Shown here: piece by piece, positions 34,295 to 46,599 of the stretch
Layout: each line of letters opens with the position of its first letter
How positions within the stretch are numbered: the stretch's first letter is position 1
Assembly (NCBI GenBank): GCA_905221605.1
Contig: CAJNDS010002128.1
Location: 1 to 64,000, forward strand
DNA length: 64,000 nucleotides
Reading direction: 5' to 3'
Origin: Symbiodinium natans
Taxonomy: Eukaryota > Sar > Dinophyceae > Suessiales > Symbiodiniaceae
Program-made: the position numbers and the translations under genes
The notes under the pieces: generated by a model
Told to the model about the DNA's origin: nothing
What the model saw: only the letters and a program-made list of their open reading frames with translations
The model's database searches: none

Positions 34295-34534
34295 TCAACA
34301 GTGCTTTGACAGCTGCCAAAAAATCGGTTCCTCCCCGTACAGCTCTGCCAAGATCTCTGCCACGTCATTTTCATCCAACTCCAGCGGTGAACCTGGCTGT
34401 GGGCACAGCATGAACGCAGGGTCATTAAATGTTGACAATTCATCAGTTGCTTTGCCTGTCCAGCCCAACGATCTGGACATAACATCACAAACGCGCAACT
34501 CCTCTGCACCGTCGGCCCGTCGGCACAAAAACAT
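34295..34534 (-). CDS. Candidate terminal exon, unidentified acidic protein
   Basis: The minus-strand frame includes EELRVCDVMSRSLGWTGKAT and ELDENDVAEILAELYGEEPI and stops at 34295. Its acidic, helix-forming C-terminus is unlike neighbouring random frames. No domain is recognised. Upstream is a C-run (34630-34650) that would form an intronic pyrimidine tract. Confidence 0.4.
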   Translation of the reverse strand: MFLCRRADGAEELRVCDVMSRSLGWTGKATDELSTFNDPAFMLCPQPGSPLELDENDVAEILAELYGEEPIFWQLSKHC

Positions 34535-34920
34535 TGAAACATGCGATCACAACGATCCTCCACATTCCACCGATCTCGAGCTCGCAAGCGTTGGGGTCCA
34601 GCCTGCGATTCTGAATTGTTGGACCGCCCCGCCCCCCCCCCCCCCTCCCCAACCCAGGCAAACTTTGCCCTTGCCCTGGAATATGCAACATAAAGACTTC
34701 GGCTACTTCCACTGCTAGCTGCACCCACCACTGGCATGTTGCACGCAGCTAGGCAAAACTCTTCATTGCTTTGGCAACTTCACCAGATTTCACCAGTATA
34801 TCATGAGTTGCAACGTTTGTGTTGCTCAAGAGCGCACATCGGGGATCCCCCGAAACCCGTTTTCAAACCCCGCCCGCCCCCCCCAGCCCCCCCCGACCCC
34901 TGCAGCCGGTTTAGTGAAAA

Positions 34921-35815
34921 TGGTGGGTAACGGTTGTCATGGTGGGTAATGGTGGGAATGGCGGGGGTCAGGGCATTCCGGGTGATGGTTGGTACCAGTG
35001 AGAATGCTGTCACGGTGTACTGGTTGAAACGGATAGCGGGAATGAAGTGGGAAGAATGAGTAACGGTGAAGATGTTGGGTAGCGGTGGGAATGGTGGAAT
35101 GTGGGTAAAGCGATGGTGGGAATGGCTGGGACGGTCGGAGAAGGTGGCCAGTCATGCTGTTACGGGTGCTGGTGCGAATGGTGGGCACTGCTGCTAATGG
35201 TGGAATGGTGGGTATTGGTGGGTCATGGTGGGTACTGGTGGGTAATGGCAAGTGATGGTGGGTAATGGTGGGTCATGGTGGGCAATGGTGGGTCATGGTG
35301 GGTCATGGTGGGTAATGTTGGGTAATGGTGGGTCATGGTGGGTCATGGTGGGTCATGGTGGGTCATGGTGGGCAATGTTGGGTAATGGTGGGTAATGGTG
35401 GGGTCATGGTGGGTCATGGTGGGTCATGGTGGGCCATGGTGGGTCATGGGGGTCATGGTGGGTAATGGTGGGTAATGGTGGGTCATGGTGGGTCATGGTG
35501 GGTCATGGTGGGCCATGGTAGGTCATGGGGGTAATGGTGGGTAATGGTGGGTAATGGTGGGTAATGGTGGGTAATGGTGGGTAATGGTGGGTAGTGGGGC
35601 TGATGGGGAAATGGCGGGTAGAGGTGGGTAATGGTGGGTGATGGTGGGTGATGGTGGGTGATGGTGGGTGATGGTGGGTGATGGGGGTGATGAGGGTAAT
35701 GGTGGGAAGTGGTGGGTAATCGTGTAATGGTGGGTAAGTGTGAATAACTGTAGGTACTGGTGGGTGATGGTGGCAGTTGAGGGAAATGGTGGGTCAGGTG
35801 GCGATGGTGAATAAA
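34921..35815. repeat. 10-bp G-rich minisatellite, about 0.9 kb
   Basis: Units are ATGGTGGGTA or ATGGTGGGTC. They are most regular at 35208-35600 and degenerate at both ends. GGG triplets recur every 10 nt with 7-nt loops, meeting the usual G-quadruplex rule along the array. The His/Tyr/Pro-rich frame on the minus strand is a by-product of the repeat, not a gene. Confidence 0.97.
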
Positions 35816-35899
35816 GGGGGCAGTGGAGAGTCATGGGATTCCCCGATTGCAAGGTGTAAAGTCTACTTTGCAAGTCCTCATTAATGCAAGCCTCACAAG

Positions 35900-38090
35900 T
35901 TGCAGCAGCGGGCAAAAAAAAAAGCAGACAAACAAGCAAGCCTGCCGCTGGGACGAAAGGGAGAGCTGTAGACCAATGTTTTCTCCGACGAAAAGAAAGT
36001 GCCAACTCGCTGTAGAATACGACCATGCTACATCATGCGCCTACCCTATGGCCTAAGGACATGAGTTCACGTAGTGTTAGCCAAACACGGCGTTGCAACG
36101 ATATCATAAGAGGAAGAGGCAAGAGTAATCATGAAGCTACTGCTAAGTTGACCAACGACTGCTGCACAGAAGATAAGCCAAAGAGCCAGAAAGCCAAGAA
36201 ACTTGATAAACTGTAAGTTTTCTCTCATTCCTAGCATCTCAGAAGCCGATCAACGTTCCAGCCTCAAACATGTCGTTTTCCGAAGAGAGAAACCAGAATC
36301 AGCCAGGTAATGGGTTTTGATCTGTACCCCTACCTTGAGCCCCCACGCCCCTACACATCTTGTTGCCCTGTATAATGGGCTGCTGACCTTTCTGCGTTCC
36401 GTCGGCGGAGCGGCATGTGATCGAAATCCTGACTGCCTGGCACGAGGCGTAAGGCTCGAAGCCAGCATATGCCAGTGTATTCGATGGCTCACAAAACAAA
36501 CAAGGGTGTCCTGCTTCGGCGATCGGGTGAAAACATCGCATCCAGATTTGGCGTGCCAGACAGAAGTGGAGTGCGGCTCTCTGCACCTTGGCGGGCTATG
36601 AGGAACGGGACCACATGGAAATCAACAAAAACACAAGCCAGGCCACTTGTGCCTCGATTCGAGTGCTCAGTCAAGACAGGCCTCAAATCCCGAGTCTTGC
36701 TCAAGACGAGAATTGAAAAATGCACACGGCGGACTCTGCACTCTCTGTGCGCCAAGGCAGCTGAGCCGAAGGGGAACCTTAAACACATGTGCAACTTGCT
36801 GCCACGGCTTACGCAAACGAAACGTTGCCAGAGGTGGGTACTCATCCCTGCCGTTGGAAGAGTCACAGGGGCCGCCTGAGGAGTACGAACTATGAAGCAC
36901 TGATGCACACGTTGCTGAAAAAATCTGGGCGGGCAACCGTAACCAGTACTGGAGGCTCATCTTCCTCCGCTTGATCAATGGACTCAGGCACATCCTGCGG
37001 CCGGCATGATACCGCAACCACACGCCATATCCAAGCAGACAGCGTCTTTTCATAAGAAACCGAACCCTGCCTGGTTTGCATCCGATCTGGCTGGCAGGAC
37101 CTTGCAGGTGTTCACAAAAGAGCGCACAAGGGCCATGCGCGGAAGTTCATGCTAAACTGTGGAACAACCGAACAACTTCTTGAACAAACCGGACACTGGG
37201 CAGTTGATTTGGTCGTTCCAAGCAATCACCACTGCCACCAGCCAAGTGCGCCCAAGATCAAACCCGGTTCAGAAACGCAACTACTCTGGCACAACTGCCA
37301 TGTCACAAAACATCCAAGCTACTCAATCACAAGCCCCGCACCCCGGCATTTGCTGCCATTGCTGCAGCAGTGGCTGCGGACTGCGCCTTCAAACTGACTC
37401 TGTAAGACCCAACAAGGCCCAACAGCCCAACACATGATGGCTTCCAGAGGTTTTGCATAGCTTGGCCTGGCAGCCCATGACTTGGATGCTGTACACGGGC
37501 AGGGACTTCAATTTCTGCCTCGTCCATCCCGAAAACGAGAGAAAGCCGGAACAAGACAGGTCGGAATACAGTCGTAATCCAATCCCTCAAGACTGAATAG
37601 ACAATTCATTCTATGATGAAGCCTGCACGTGCCTGCAGCCTAGCAGGCGTCTCGGGCTTCTACTGCCACAAATCTCCAGAGCCACGAACATAACCCTGGC
37701 TCGCTAAGAGCTCCTCTCAAAAGCTGGGGTCTGGACATGCTGCTCACAGGGCCCCGAAGTTCCGCGACTCCTACAACCACCAGCAACGGTCGAAACATGA
37801 ACATCGACCAGACTACCAATGGCAAGATGATGTGACGAGCAGACATGCCAGTGGGAGTGGAGGCAGAGATCAAGGCCAGGCCAACGTGTCATGTCATGTC
37901 ATGTCTTTCTCTGCTGGCCTGCTCGCAAACTGATTGTTATGCTGGGCGAGAACTCCTGCTGGCATTTCGCAGGAGCAATTTTACTGCACATGGCTGAGGA
38001 ATGTCCTGAGGAAATCCGGCGTCAAGCAAGGCCGACATCAGCTGCTTCTTGAAAGCATCCGGGTCTACCTACACTGCGACACCGCTCACT
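35900..38090. other. Stretch without recognised gene
   Basis: Short open frames only. A CATGT pentamer run occurs at 37887-37905. Confidence 0.4.
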
Positions 38091-38122
38091 AATGGCACAA
38101 TGCAGAATGATGCTTTCAACAT

Positions 38123-38352
38123 GTGCCTGCCTTGCTCAAATCAAGTTGGAAAAAATGCAGCTCAAGGCGCTCCTCCTGCAGACTACTGTACCATGGCCAC
38201 ACGGCATCACTGAATAGCGACTCCATCTTCGTCTCCTTCTCGGTGCTAGGACCGCTAGGAGCACTTGGAAGCCTCACACGTTCGCTCGCAGCGCCCAGCA
38301 AAGAGCAATGTTCCTTCTCAGGTTCACTAACTCTTTGCCAACTTGCCTGCAC
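38123..38352 (-). CDS. Candidate exon, unidentified
   Basis: The minus-strand frame reads WQRVSEPEKEHCSLLGAASE and, further on, METLFSD-like and WPWYSSLQEERLELHFFQL segments without a stop. It is protein-like and charged. It lies downstream of the GH16 stop at 38679, so it would be the next gene in the array. Confidence 0.35.
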
Positions 38353-38678
38353 TCAGGAGAGTGATGGTCGGATGAATTCGCCACCTGCACCTGACCAGCA
38401 AGACTGCTCACATCTAGTTCCCTGCAGTCGCTACATCAACAGTGCAGTATCGGGCTTTATTCTCCACGCCACCTTTCCTCAGCCCTTTGCGAGGAACACA
38501 ATGGAATCATTTTGAAAGGTTGTGTGCCACGACACAAACTGCTCGAGAGCGCGCGAGACCAGGCACCCGTCGCCGTAAGATGACCAGAGCGCACGGACCG
38601 CCATGAGGGCACAAACCCGAGCACCGACACTGCAATCCTTCTTGTCCGGATAGGTGGAACAGCCAGCGTGGTCTTGAG

Positions 38679-39748
38679 CTACATGTTCTGTGGCAGTTCA
38701 TGCCGAAGCTGATAAACGCGTATCCAGGAGATCTCCATAACTTGTCCACCGCCCTCGAAGGCCGCACGATCAATCCCCTGGCCGAAATATGCAAAGAAAG
38801 ACTTCAAATTGGCTGCATATCACAACACACATGACAGCAACGCACGCCTTCTGACCACCCCAGTTCCCGCCAACTGCCAAGTTCCTTGCCGCAACAGTGA
38901 TGACATTGAGTACTGCTTCTGACAACGCAACAGCGTTCTGCCACCGAGCCACATCAAAAGGTGAAAGCTTGTGTCAAATGGCCATCCTTCCTTGCTTGCA
39001 TCGCTCTCCTGCAGCTGCCCTACTTTCATATCCAATTTTCAAGTTCACAGACGACTTGGAAGGTAGCAATATTCGTCCCAGTACGTCCTTCGAGACGCTG
39101 AAGTATCGACAGCCATCACACAAAAAGTCGATCCCATGTGCGCCCCACTCGATGCCATACGTATGCCATGCATCCACTGGCAGAGATAAAATGCCCCCGA
39201 CCTGACTCGCCTGCTGATGGTTGCAGAAGGCTGTGTGCACAGTTCCATGAATTCGGCCCGCATCATGCCCAACATGTTCCACAATGTCAATCTCACCACC
39301 CTTGGGCCAGGGTTCACCAATCGTGGGCATCATCCAAATGCCTGCCCATGTGCCACGGCCACTTGGCAGGCGAACTCGTGCCTCGAAGCGACCATACTGC
39401 CAGTCAAATTTACCTCGCGTTGTCAATCGCGCAGAAGTGAAGTCTCGACTCGCATGCTTGCGCAGCAGCGCCCTGATCCGAAGGCATCCATCCGAAACAT
39501 AGGCATTCTCGGACAAGTCGGTGTAAAACTGCAACTCTCCATTGCCCCAACCGCTGTCCCCAAGCTCGAAGGACCATTTGGATGCATCGGGAGGGCCTGG
39601 AAAACACAAGCCGATGCTTCGTTAGGACCTATGGCACCGTTGTTCTTGAACCAGTGTTTGTACACCTGGGTCTGCCTGTGTAGTCGAACTCGTCATGCCA
39701 CACCAGCAGATCAGTAGCTGCCGGTGGCACAGGAATCCATGTCAAGTC
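38679..39748 (-). CDS. Glycoside hydrolase family 16 (beta-glucanase/laminarinase-like), 5' partial
   Basis: Five exons join in frame. 39748..39676 (start uncertain) carries LLVWHDEFDYTG. 39596..39049 carries WGNGELQFYT and the catalytic GGEIDIVEHVG, with both Glu and the central Asp present. 38990..38953 carries WPFDTSFHLL. 38884..38848 carries NLAVGGNWGGQK. 38777..38679 carries GQVMEISWIRVYQ and ends at TAG. Introns are 79, 58, 68 and 70 nt; the first and last use GC donors. Motif order and spacing match GH16, which cleaves beta-1,3- or mixed beta-glucans, usually outside the cell or in the wall. No signal peptide was found because the true first exons are unresolved. Cys modules at 40.7-41.5 kb may belong to it. 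Confidence 0.85.
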
Positions 39749-40744
39749 CTTGCCACCGCGCACTACACGTGTTAAACTCATGTCAGCATAGCCCGAACAG
39801 AGGGATCGCAGTTTCTTTTTCCACAAAGCCACCCGTCCATGTCAACTACTTCTGACACCCTGCCCTCTGCACAAGGAAGGCATCGGGTTCAGGAATCAGG
39901 CAAGACCGCATGTTTCGTGGGCACTGCCCACTGTAGAGCCCCTTATCGCCCGATCGGGAAGAAGCTACCCACACACGCCGGGAAAGAAAATGAAAGAAGA
40001 GTGAGATCAGTGAGAGCGCTGAACTGGGGGGCGGTGCAATTTGCGTGATATGTTCAGCCACTGCTGCTCTGCTAATGATGGGCCCTGTGCCCTCTTGAGA
40101 AGACCACAATATCCTACGTCTCGAGGTGCTTTTGTATCTTTGGTGGTAACTCAGGATGGCCCGCCGGCACTGGCCAGGCACTGGCCGGAAGATCCCCCCC
40201 CGCGCACGAGTCGCTCGTAGCCCCGACTCGATGGCTGCGGCCGAAAGCTCCGGCCACCCACAGAATATCAGAGAACCTCTTGTAACGCGTATTGTACCAT
40301 GACCCTGGGGCGCCGCATTTTTCGAGGAGCGTCAAGGTGCAACTCCTCCTTTTGTCAAAATTTGACGGTCTCCCGTCTCTGCCGGCTGCCAACTTTTGGA
40401 AGTGGGCTTGTGAGGCTCTGGCTCGTGTCTCTTCACAGGGCGACACGGGACGGTGCAAGTGAGGCATATCTGCAAAGGACCCATGTGCTCGCAGAAGCCC
40501 AAGAAGATGGCTGAGGCCAAGGTTGCAGCATTGCATACGACAAGCAGCACACCCTCACCGTCACTCCCCTTCAAGGGCTGGACCCTATAGGGACACCTCA
40601 CAGCAAAAAGAACCTAATAAGCCACAGAACCTCTTTGTGTCAAGTGCTGCGAGGAACCCTGCACAGTGCATGCGCAACCACGTACCCAAGCAAACTAGTG
40701 TGGGCAAGAAGCTGACGTCGTAATGCCGCGGGCTTGCGGCAGAC

Positions 40745-40973
40745 TTCCTCCCCCGAAGTTTGCAGCGAACTCGGCCATGACTCGCTCCCTGCATCAGGTG
40801 GGCATGTGTTTCTTGCAAATCGACACAGATGCTTGGTGTCCACACAGATTGCGATGAAGCAATGGCACATCTGCCTTGCTTTCTGTGCAGTCAGCCCCAA
40901 TTCTGAAACACACCATCGAGCACGATCAGCAGCGGAAATGCCGTCGCACAAAATGTTAGGATCCCACCCATTC
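40745..40973 (-). CDS. Cys-containing repeat module (two exons), possibly N-terminal part of the GH16 gene
   Basis: Exon 40973..40875 reads NGWDPNILCDGISAADRARW with continuation CVSELGLTAQKA. A GC-AG intron (40874..40789) joins in frame to exon 40788..about 40745, reading ERVMAEFAANFGGG. A similar ending (VLGEFRHEFA) follows an AG acceptor near 41456, suggesting a second copy of the module. The pattern W-D-P-x4-C-D-G ... R-A-x-W-C ... R-V-M-x-E-F looks like a small disulfide-bonded module. I cannot name it. Its link to GH16 is inferred from strand, order and distance only. Confidence 0.5.
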
Positions 40974-41433
40974 CTCAGCTATTGGCGACAGTACAGTTGG
41001 CAAGGAAATTTGTGGACGACGCCTGCACAATGGAATACTGGCTTGTTCTCTCGAACGGTATTCTGACATAGCGCGCCTGCTGTTACAGTGCTTTCTCTGC
41101 GTTTGCCATGTTTGGCTGCTTTAACGCTCTTAGCTCCGGACCCATCGGACACAAAAAGCGTATCTATTTCTGCTTTGACCTGTGCGAGTGCACAAGGGCA
41201 CACGTCAGCGACAATCCGGTTCGCGGTCGCTGAGTAGGCTCCAGGCTCTCGAAATGTGCTGTGACGCTGATGACTCTGGCACCTCTGCTGCCTGCACCGT
41301 GCTCTGCACCGTGCACGCATCGGTTTTTGCGCGCTTCGATGCCCCATCTCCTCGCATTTGCACTGCAATGTCACTACAAGTACATTGCACATAAGAAAAT
41401 GAAATGCATCTCCTGCATCCGTAGCGGCGGCGA

Positions 41434-41456
41434 CTGCAAACTCGTGCCGAAATTCG
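41434..41456 (-). CDS. Fragment of a second Cys-module exon
   Basis: After a CTCCAG acceptor the minus strand reads VLGEFRHEFA, matching RVMAEFAANF of the module downstream. The first half of this copy was not found. Confidence 0.25.
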
Positions 41457-41999
41457 CCCAACACCTGGAGTCAGGGCACATCAGGATGCAACCTGGCGGG
41501 GTCTTACAAAGCGAGATGATCTAGAAATATCTAGAAACTGCTTTTGTAAGTAAGAGAACACTTGCTTTCCAAGGTCAAAAAACGTATGCAAAATGCCTCA
41601 CCTGGTTCACCGTGAGCACGGAAGCTTGCTGTATGGGTTGATATCCGATCCCGAGACTGAGGGATTCGGCAAGTCCTTTCAAGCGTCGACTCGTTACAAT
41701 CCTGGGTATGCGCACATCCAAGACGAAACGCAAGAAGACGACAGACCGTTGCGTGCAAATGCTTGCACAACAACTGACGACTGGGCAGTAAAAGGCATGA
41801 GTAGCATAGCAGTACAGCATTGCGAGCACTGACCAGCCTGTCTCAAAATGATTTCTACGATACAAGTGCTCGATGGTTTGGTTGCATCCGCAACATAAGC
41901 AGAAACCACCAATGCCCCCCGCATTTGACTCCCGCATGGCTCCCTTCGTGGTTCCTATATTCTTCATGGCTCCCTCTCGGCGCTGTTTGCTGGTTCGAC

Positions 42000-42223
42000 T
42001 TGGCTCCTTCATATCTGCTTCTTGGCTCCCTTCATAGCTCCCTTTTCGCCTCGGCGCAGGATCACTTGCATCCCTTCATAGCTTCCTTCAAGGCTCCTTT
42101 CACGGCGCCGACACTTCAAATTAAGCGTGTGTAGAGGTGAAGCAAGCGAGGCAGCCCAGCCACCCAAACCGCCCGAAAGGGAGCAATGAAGGGAGCCAAG
42201 AGAAATATACGAAGGGAGCTAAA
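42000..42223. repeat. Foldback (imperfect inverted repeat, about 49-bp arms)
   Basis: CTTGGCTCCCTTCAT at 42021 and its flanks are mirrored by ATGAAGGGAGCCAAG at 42186. Homology extends to CCTTCATATCTGC on one side and TATACGAAGGGAGC on the other, with a loop of about 124 nt. Direct GGCTCCCTTCAT-like repeats also fill 41935-42100. Confidence 0.8.
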
Positions 42224-42229
42224 TCGGAG

Positions 42230-44150
42230 GCAGGATCCGGCCCGTGGCCCACCATCTGGCCAACCGGCCGGAACTACCCGGTACCATTTGAACTATCCGA
42301 CAGGTACATGAATCAGCCGGAGCACTTTGGTTTTCTCGACAAATTCAATCGGGATGAGAATGGTGTTCCAACAACATATGCCCCGACGAACGATGATAAC
42401 GGCACAACAATTCCCATGTACGCGATCACCCCTCCCCAACCGTTGTCCGCCAAGCTTCTTTCTGAGCAGAGGGCCCCAAACCATATCTTTTTAGTTTTTG
42501 GCAAGAAAAGAACCGTGAATCCACAAAACGAAGACCAAGGAGAGCTCGCCTTGCATTGAGCCTCATCCGCCGACATGCCCAGATGCTCCATACACCACAT
42601 GGCGCCTGAGAGAGCTTCTCAGAACTTCAGAACCTCAGCTTCCCCTTGCCATCAAGAGGCGATCTTCTGCTGCGTGTCCATCACAGATCACGCTGGGACT
42701 CCAGAGGTCTTTGCCAAACCTCGCCAATCCCGTCGAGTGCCCACAGACATTGACAGGCGCGTGGTGCAAGCACAAGATATGTCACGCACACCAATCGACA
42801 AGCAGCTTCAGTGGAAATTCGTCCATGATTCTGTGCTGCGCATCCAGGATCGACAGCCCTGAGACAAAAATGCCTACAACTGGCGACACGTGTGTGGGTC
42901 GTAGACCTGGCAGCCACAAGGTCCAAACGATTATAATTACGACGTGCAGCATCTAAGTCACGTGTCCATGCGCGTCCCAAAGCTGCGAAAGCTGTGCGGG
43001 CTCAGGCACCCAGGTTCTCGACGCACCACGCTGCTCGATCCATGGCAGAAACACCATCGCACACCACATCGGGGCTCCATCTCCTCATGTCATGAAACTC
43101 GTACTTTGAGCGGAGTTGCTGCGTCCGCACGAGTCAAAGACGACGCTTTTCCCAGCAGTAATGGGCTCAAATCTGAAATCTATGCGATGAGATTCTGAGC
43201 CTGTCCATCTTGTAGTTGGAGCTTTTGGGAACCCGGACCTCGGACTTTCTCCCAGTTCACTCCATGAGCCGCACCAGTAAGGTAGGCGCGGTTGAGCGAC
43301 CGTTCAGAGTGCTTGGACCATGTTGAAAACATGCTTTTGCTTTGTCATGAGGCCGCTTCTTGCGATCGCGAGGGGGCGCTGCTGCAACCAAGTGCCGACC
43401 TTGGCCGTTCAGAGAAAGGGATGCAGTCGCAAGAGTACCACAGTAATTCCCCAATTGCACGAGAGCTCAAACGGTGTTGTGATGGTTTCTGTGTGGACGG
43501 CGGACGGCCGGAATCGCGGGAAGCTCAGAGCCTCACGAAAGCAGAGTCCGAGTGAACAGGAGAAGTGCGCAAAAGCTGTCGAAAGTTTCGATTAGTTGCT
43601 CTTCAGTTACTTTCTTACTTTCTGTATCTTGCCAACTTTGCTGGGGCCCACACTGGGACCGCGGCAGCGGACCTTTTGAAACACGTGTGCATTCACACAG
43701 CACTCGAGACGGACTGGCACAGGCACAGGGCATCCCGTTCATCTAGTGCTGTAACTGTCGGCAAAGTCCCAGCCTTGGATTGACCAACCGGTCAAACGAC
43801 GGAGATGCCTTCTGAGATGCAGCTGTAATCCTGCAGCAGAACAGCAAGTGCTCCACGCATGTACATTCCCCTAGATTTGCATCTCCATGGTCTCCATGCA
43901 CCGCTGCTCCCCTACCGTCTCTGCACAACACATGGCAGCCCTTTGCAGATACATAGGTCCCACTCCATCATATATTCGAGGACATACTAGGTTAAAACAA
44001 CACGCCTGCTCACTTCTCGCCCGGAGAACATGCTTCGCAACACATTCCGCAGGCAGACGCAAACTGCCTGTGAGCAGATGCCTGCCCAGCATGAGGCTAA
44101 ACTATGCCATGTGCAAAGTAAGAGCTCGGCAAACTCTCCAATCGGGCATC
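42230..44150. other. Stretch without recognised gene
   Basis: A plus-strand frame at 42137-42559 starts inside the foldback and has no motif. No supported exon. Confidence 0.4.
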
Positions 44151-44733
44151 ATCTCCATCCTTGCGGACCATTGTGTACCTGCAAACTAAGCTCCATCAGC
44201 CTGACCCTTGGTCGGAGTGGCGCGAGGCTGGGAGCCCTGCTTCTCCAGGCCACCTGATAAGAGCTAATGAGCATCACTAGAGTCCTAGGGCACGCAAGAG
44301 CCATAGGAACACAAGCGACATTGACCATGTGCCTGGTCCTTTCGCTTGTCGTCCAGGAAGACTGAGCATCCTTGATGAACGCAAGGGCTCTGAAGCAGGG
44401 AGGCATCAAAGACACAAGTGGTCAAAGTGACTGGTTGCGTGTGCTGACAGGGTTGTCTTGCAGGTTCCCACTTACATGGTGAAAGGCAACCACCGATTTT
44501 CAGCAGCTGCTCTGAACAAACTCCGTCGATCCTGGAACTACCGACCGATTGGGCGTAGTCCGATGCACATTCCGATTCGATCACCTGAACCAAAGTCTGC
44601 AACAATCCAAGGCATGAAGCAGCATCGTTCTCGGCGCAAGCCATGTGCGTTGATGCATGCTTCCGGCTGCACTGGCTCATGGCCCAGGACTGGAAGGACA
44701 AACGCAAGGACCCCTTTCATCCCAGCTCTACGC

Positions 44734-45396
44734 CTATGATATCCATGAGTGACCGCTTGGTTCAGAATTTGCAGGCAGAGGTGGCCACAAAAACAGCCAA
44801 CGCAGGATGGCATTCTCGTCATTAGCATCCAGCACAGCCACTGCATCTCTCAGATCACATCTCCAGTCGCCTATGCAGCGTTTCAGAACCAGCAAGCGAT
44901 GAAGTTTGGCCGGCTCCAGCCATTCAACGTCATAGATTCCATCCATCGTCGAGCCTTCAGAGAGAAACTGGACTTCGATGAACCTTCCTCCATGCCTGGC
45001 TTCGACTCTGTCTGGAGGTTGGCTGAAGTCGCGTTTGCAATAGTTCTGCAGACACGGCCCGGGGGCATGGCCATCATGGCCATCGACAAAAGCAAGCTGC
45101 CAAACATGCACTGTACCTGAGGTACCTGCACCATCTTCCGAATGACTTACAGCCATCAGGAGATGCCTTTCCAGCTTCACTTCAACAACCAGTGAGAGTG
45201 CTTGCACAGCCTCGACGAGCTGCCACTGGTTCGACTGGTTCGACTGGCTCCCAGAAGTGAACACACGAACTCCGCCATCGGCCTCCAGAGTTGCAACCAA
45301 CCTGCCTCCAGCTTTGCCAGCTTTGCCAGCTTTGCCAGCTTTGAGATTGGTGATGTCGCAGCATAACAACTGAAAGTGGGATGTGATCTTACCCAA
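44734..45396 (-). CDS. Probable WD40-repeat protein exon
   Basis: A 220-codon minus-strand frame. Near its start, GRLVATLEADGGVRVFTSG has the shape of a WD40 blade strand (A-x-x-x-x-D-G-x-V-R-V). About 60 residues later SGTVHVWQL gives a second blade end. Between them, VEAVQALSLVVEVKLERHLL is the linking beta sheet. It also carries an AGKAGKAGKAG tandem. The C-terminal half (DVEWLEPAKLHRLLVLKRC) is less typical, and the frame may read through an intron. Frame length well above chance supports coding. The specific WD40 family is unknown. A protein-like frame at about 45957-45860 (LFVARREEQLLARWEYGDAF) could be an upstream exon. Confidence 0.5.
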   Translation of the reverse strand: MGKITSHFQLLCCDITNLKAGKAGKAGKAGGRLVATLEADGGVRVFTSGSQSNQSNQWQLVEAVQALSLVVEVKLERHLLMAVSHSEDGAGTSGTVHVWQLAFVDGHDGHAPGPCLQNYCKRDFSQPPDRVEARHGGRFIEVQFLSEGSTMDGIYDVEWLEPAKLHRLLVLKRCIGDWRCDLRDAVAVLDANDENAILRWLFLWPPLPANSEPSGHSWIS

Positions 45397-46399
45397 ATCT
45401 GTGCCCGATGAAGTCGACCAAACGCAAGCCTCGCGTCCTCAAGAGCACTTCGGCACGTAAGCTGTCCAGTCTGCTAGGCCCCAAACCCAATTAGTACCTC
45501 TAAGCCCAGCCTGTTGCACGCAAAACCCAGTTCGAAGGCGGCTAACTTGTTCTGATCGCTGCACCAATGGTGTGCACCAAAAGCTCTGGACTGGCAAACC
45601 CTGTACCTTTGCGCCATACCTGTGCTAATTAGGTCAGGTTACGGTGGGCTGGGCAAGTTAAGGCACTTGTCAGGTTAGGTTGGGCTGTACCCTATAGGTT
45701 AGGCTAGGACGACAAGTCCAAAAAAGAAGCAGGCGGAGAAAAAACTGAAGCCCTAAAGTTAAGGTCAGGTGGCCTTCTGTTTGTGCCCTGAACCCTCTTT
45801 TTATCTGAGCAGGGCACTGAACCCCAAACCCCAGACCGTACTTGGGTAGGAACAAACAAAACGACATCAATGCTCCTTCAACTTGGTAGGCCACAAAAGC
45901 ATCTCCATACTCCCATCGCGCAAGTAGCTGCTCCTCGCGCCTGGCAACGAACAGCATGTCACTTAAATGTCTGTGAAATCGCGTTCACAGCTCCAGCCTC
46001 TCCCAGCTGGAAGCAGAAACGACCTCAGTGAGTCATCCCCACTCTACCCAAGATTGCAAGGCCTGCTGGCAACAAGTAGAAAAGACCGACCGACCATTTG
46101 GGACACTCCAGGGTGTTGAAGGCAGAGTTCGGTGGAGTCTGGCAGTGCGGAACCGCTCGGGAGCACACGTAACTCTTTTCGAGAGATGCCAGATCAAATG
46201 CGTGGATCTGGACGCCAGCAAAAAGGAAGAGCATTGCTGCGACCTTCTGACACACTTTACTTTCTGTGTTCCATATGCTTGTCCCGCCTGTGGATGCACG
46301 TTTTTTGCAGTCAAGCAGCATGCTCTACGAACAGTCTCAGATCGTCCATGCAATCTCCCTGCTGGAGACCGGTTGGGGACCTGCGTTTGCACGTTGCCT

Positions 46400-46570
46400 T
46401 CTCATAGAAGCGCCACCGCTCCAAGTATAAGGACGTTGAAACACCAACGATGTCGTGCGTCGTGACTGGCACTACCTGGCTGGCAGCGGATGCTTTTGAG
46501 CGCATATTGAATGGCGAGAGCAAAGCCCCAGCAAGCTCCGCTATATAGGCCCGGCTAATCTGCTGAGAAG
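46400..46570 (-). CDS. Candidate exon, unidentified
   Basis: The minus-strand reading includes SQQISRAYIAELAGALLSPF and VTTHDIVGVSTSLYLERWRF. It is protein-like, without a recognised domain. Confidence 0.25.
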
Positions 46571-46599
46571 GTGCATCGAGAAAATCTGCCGGCCTGCAA

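Noticed and set aside
35523-36026. 167-codon His/Tyr/Pro-repeat protein
   Set aside because: It is the translation of the 10-bp minisatellite; period 10 gives open frames by repetition.
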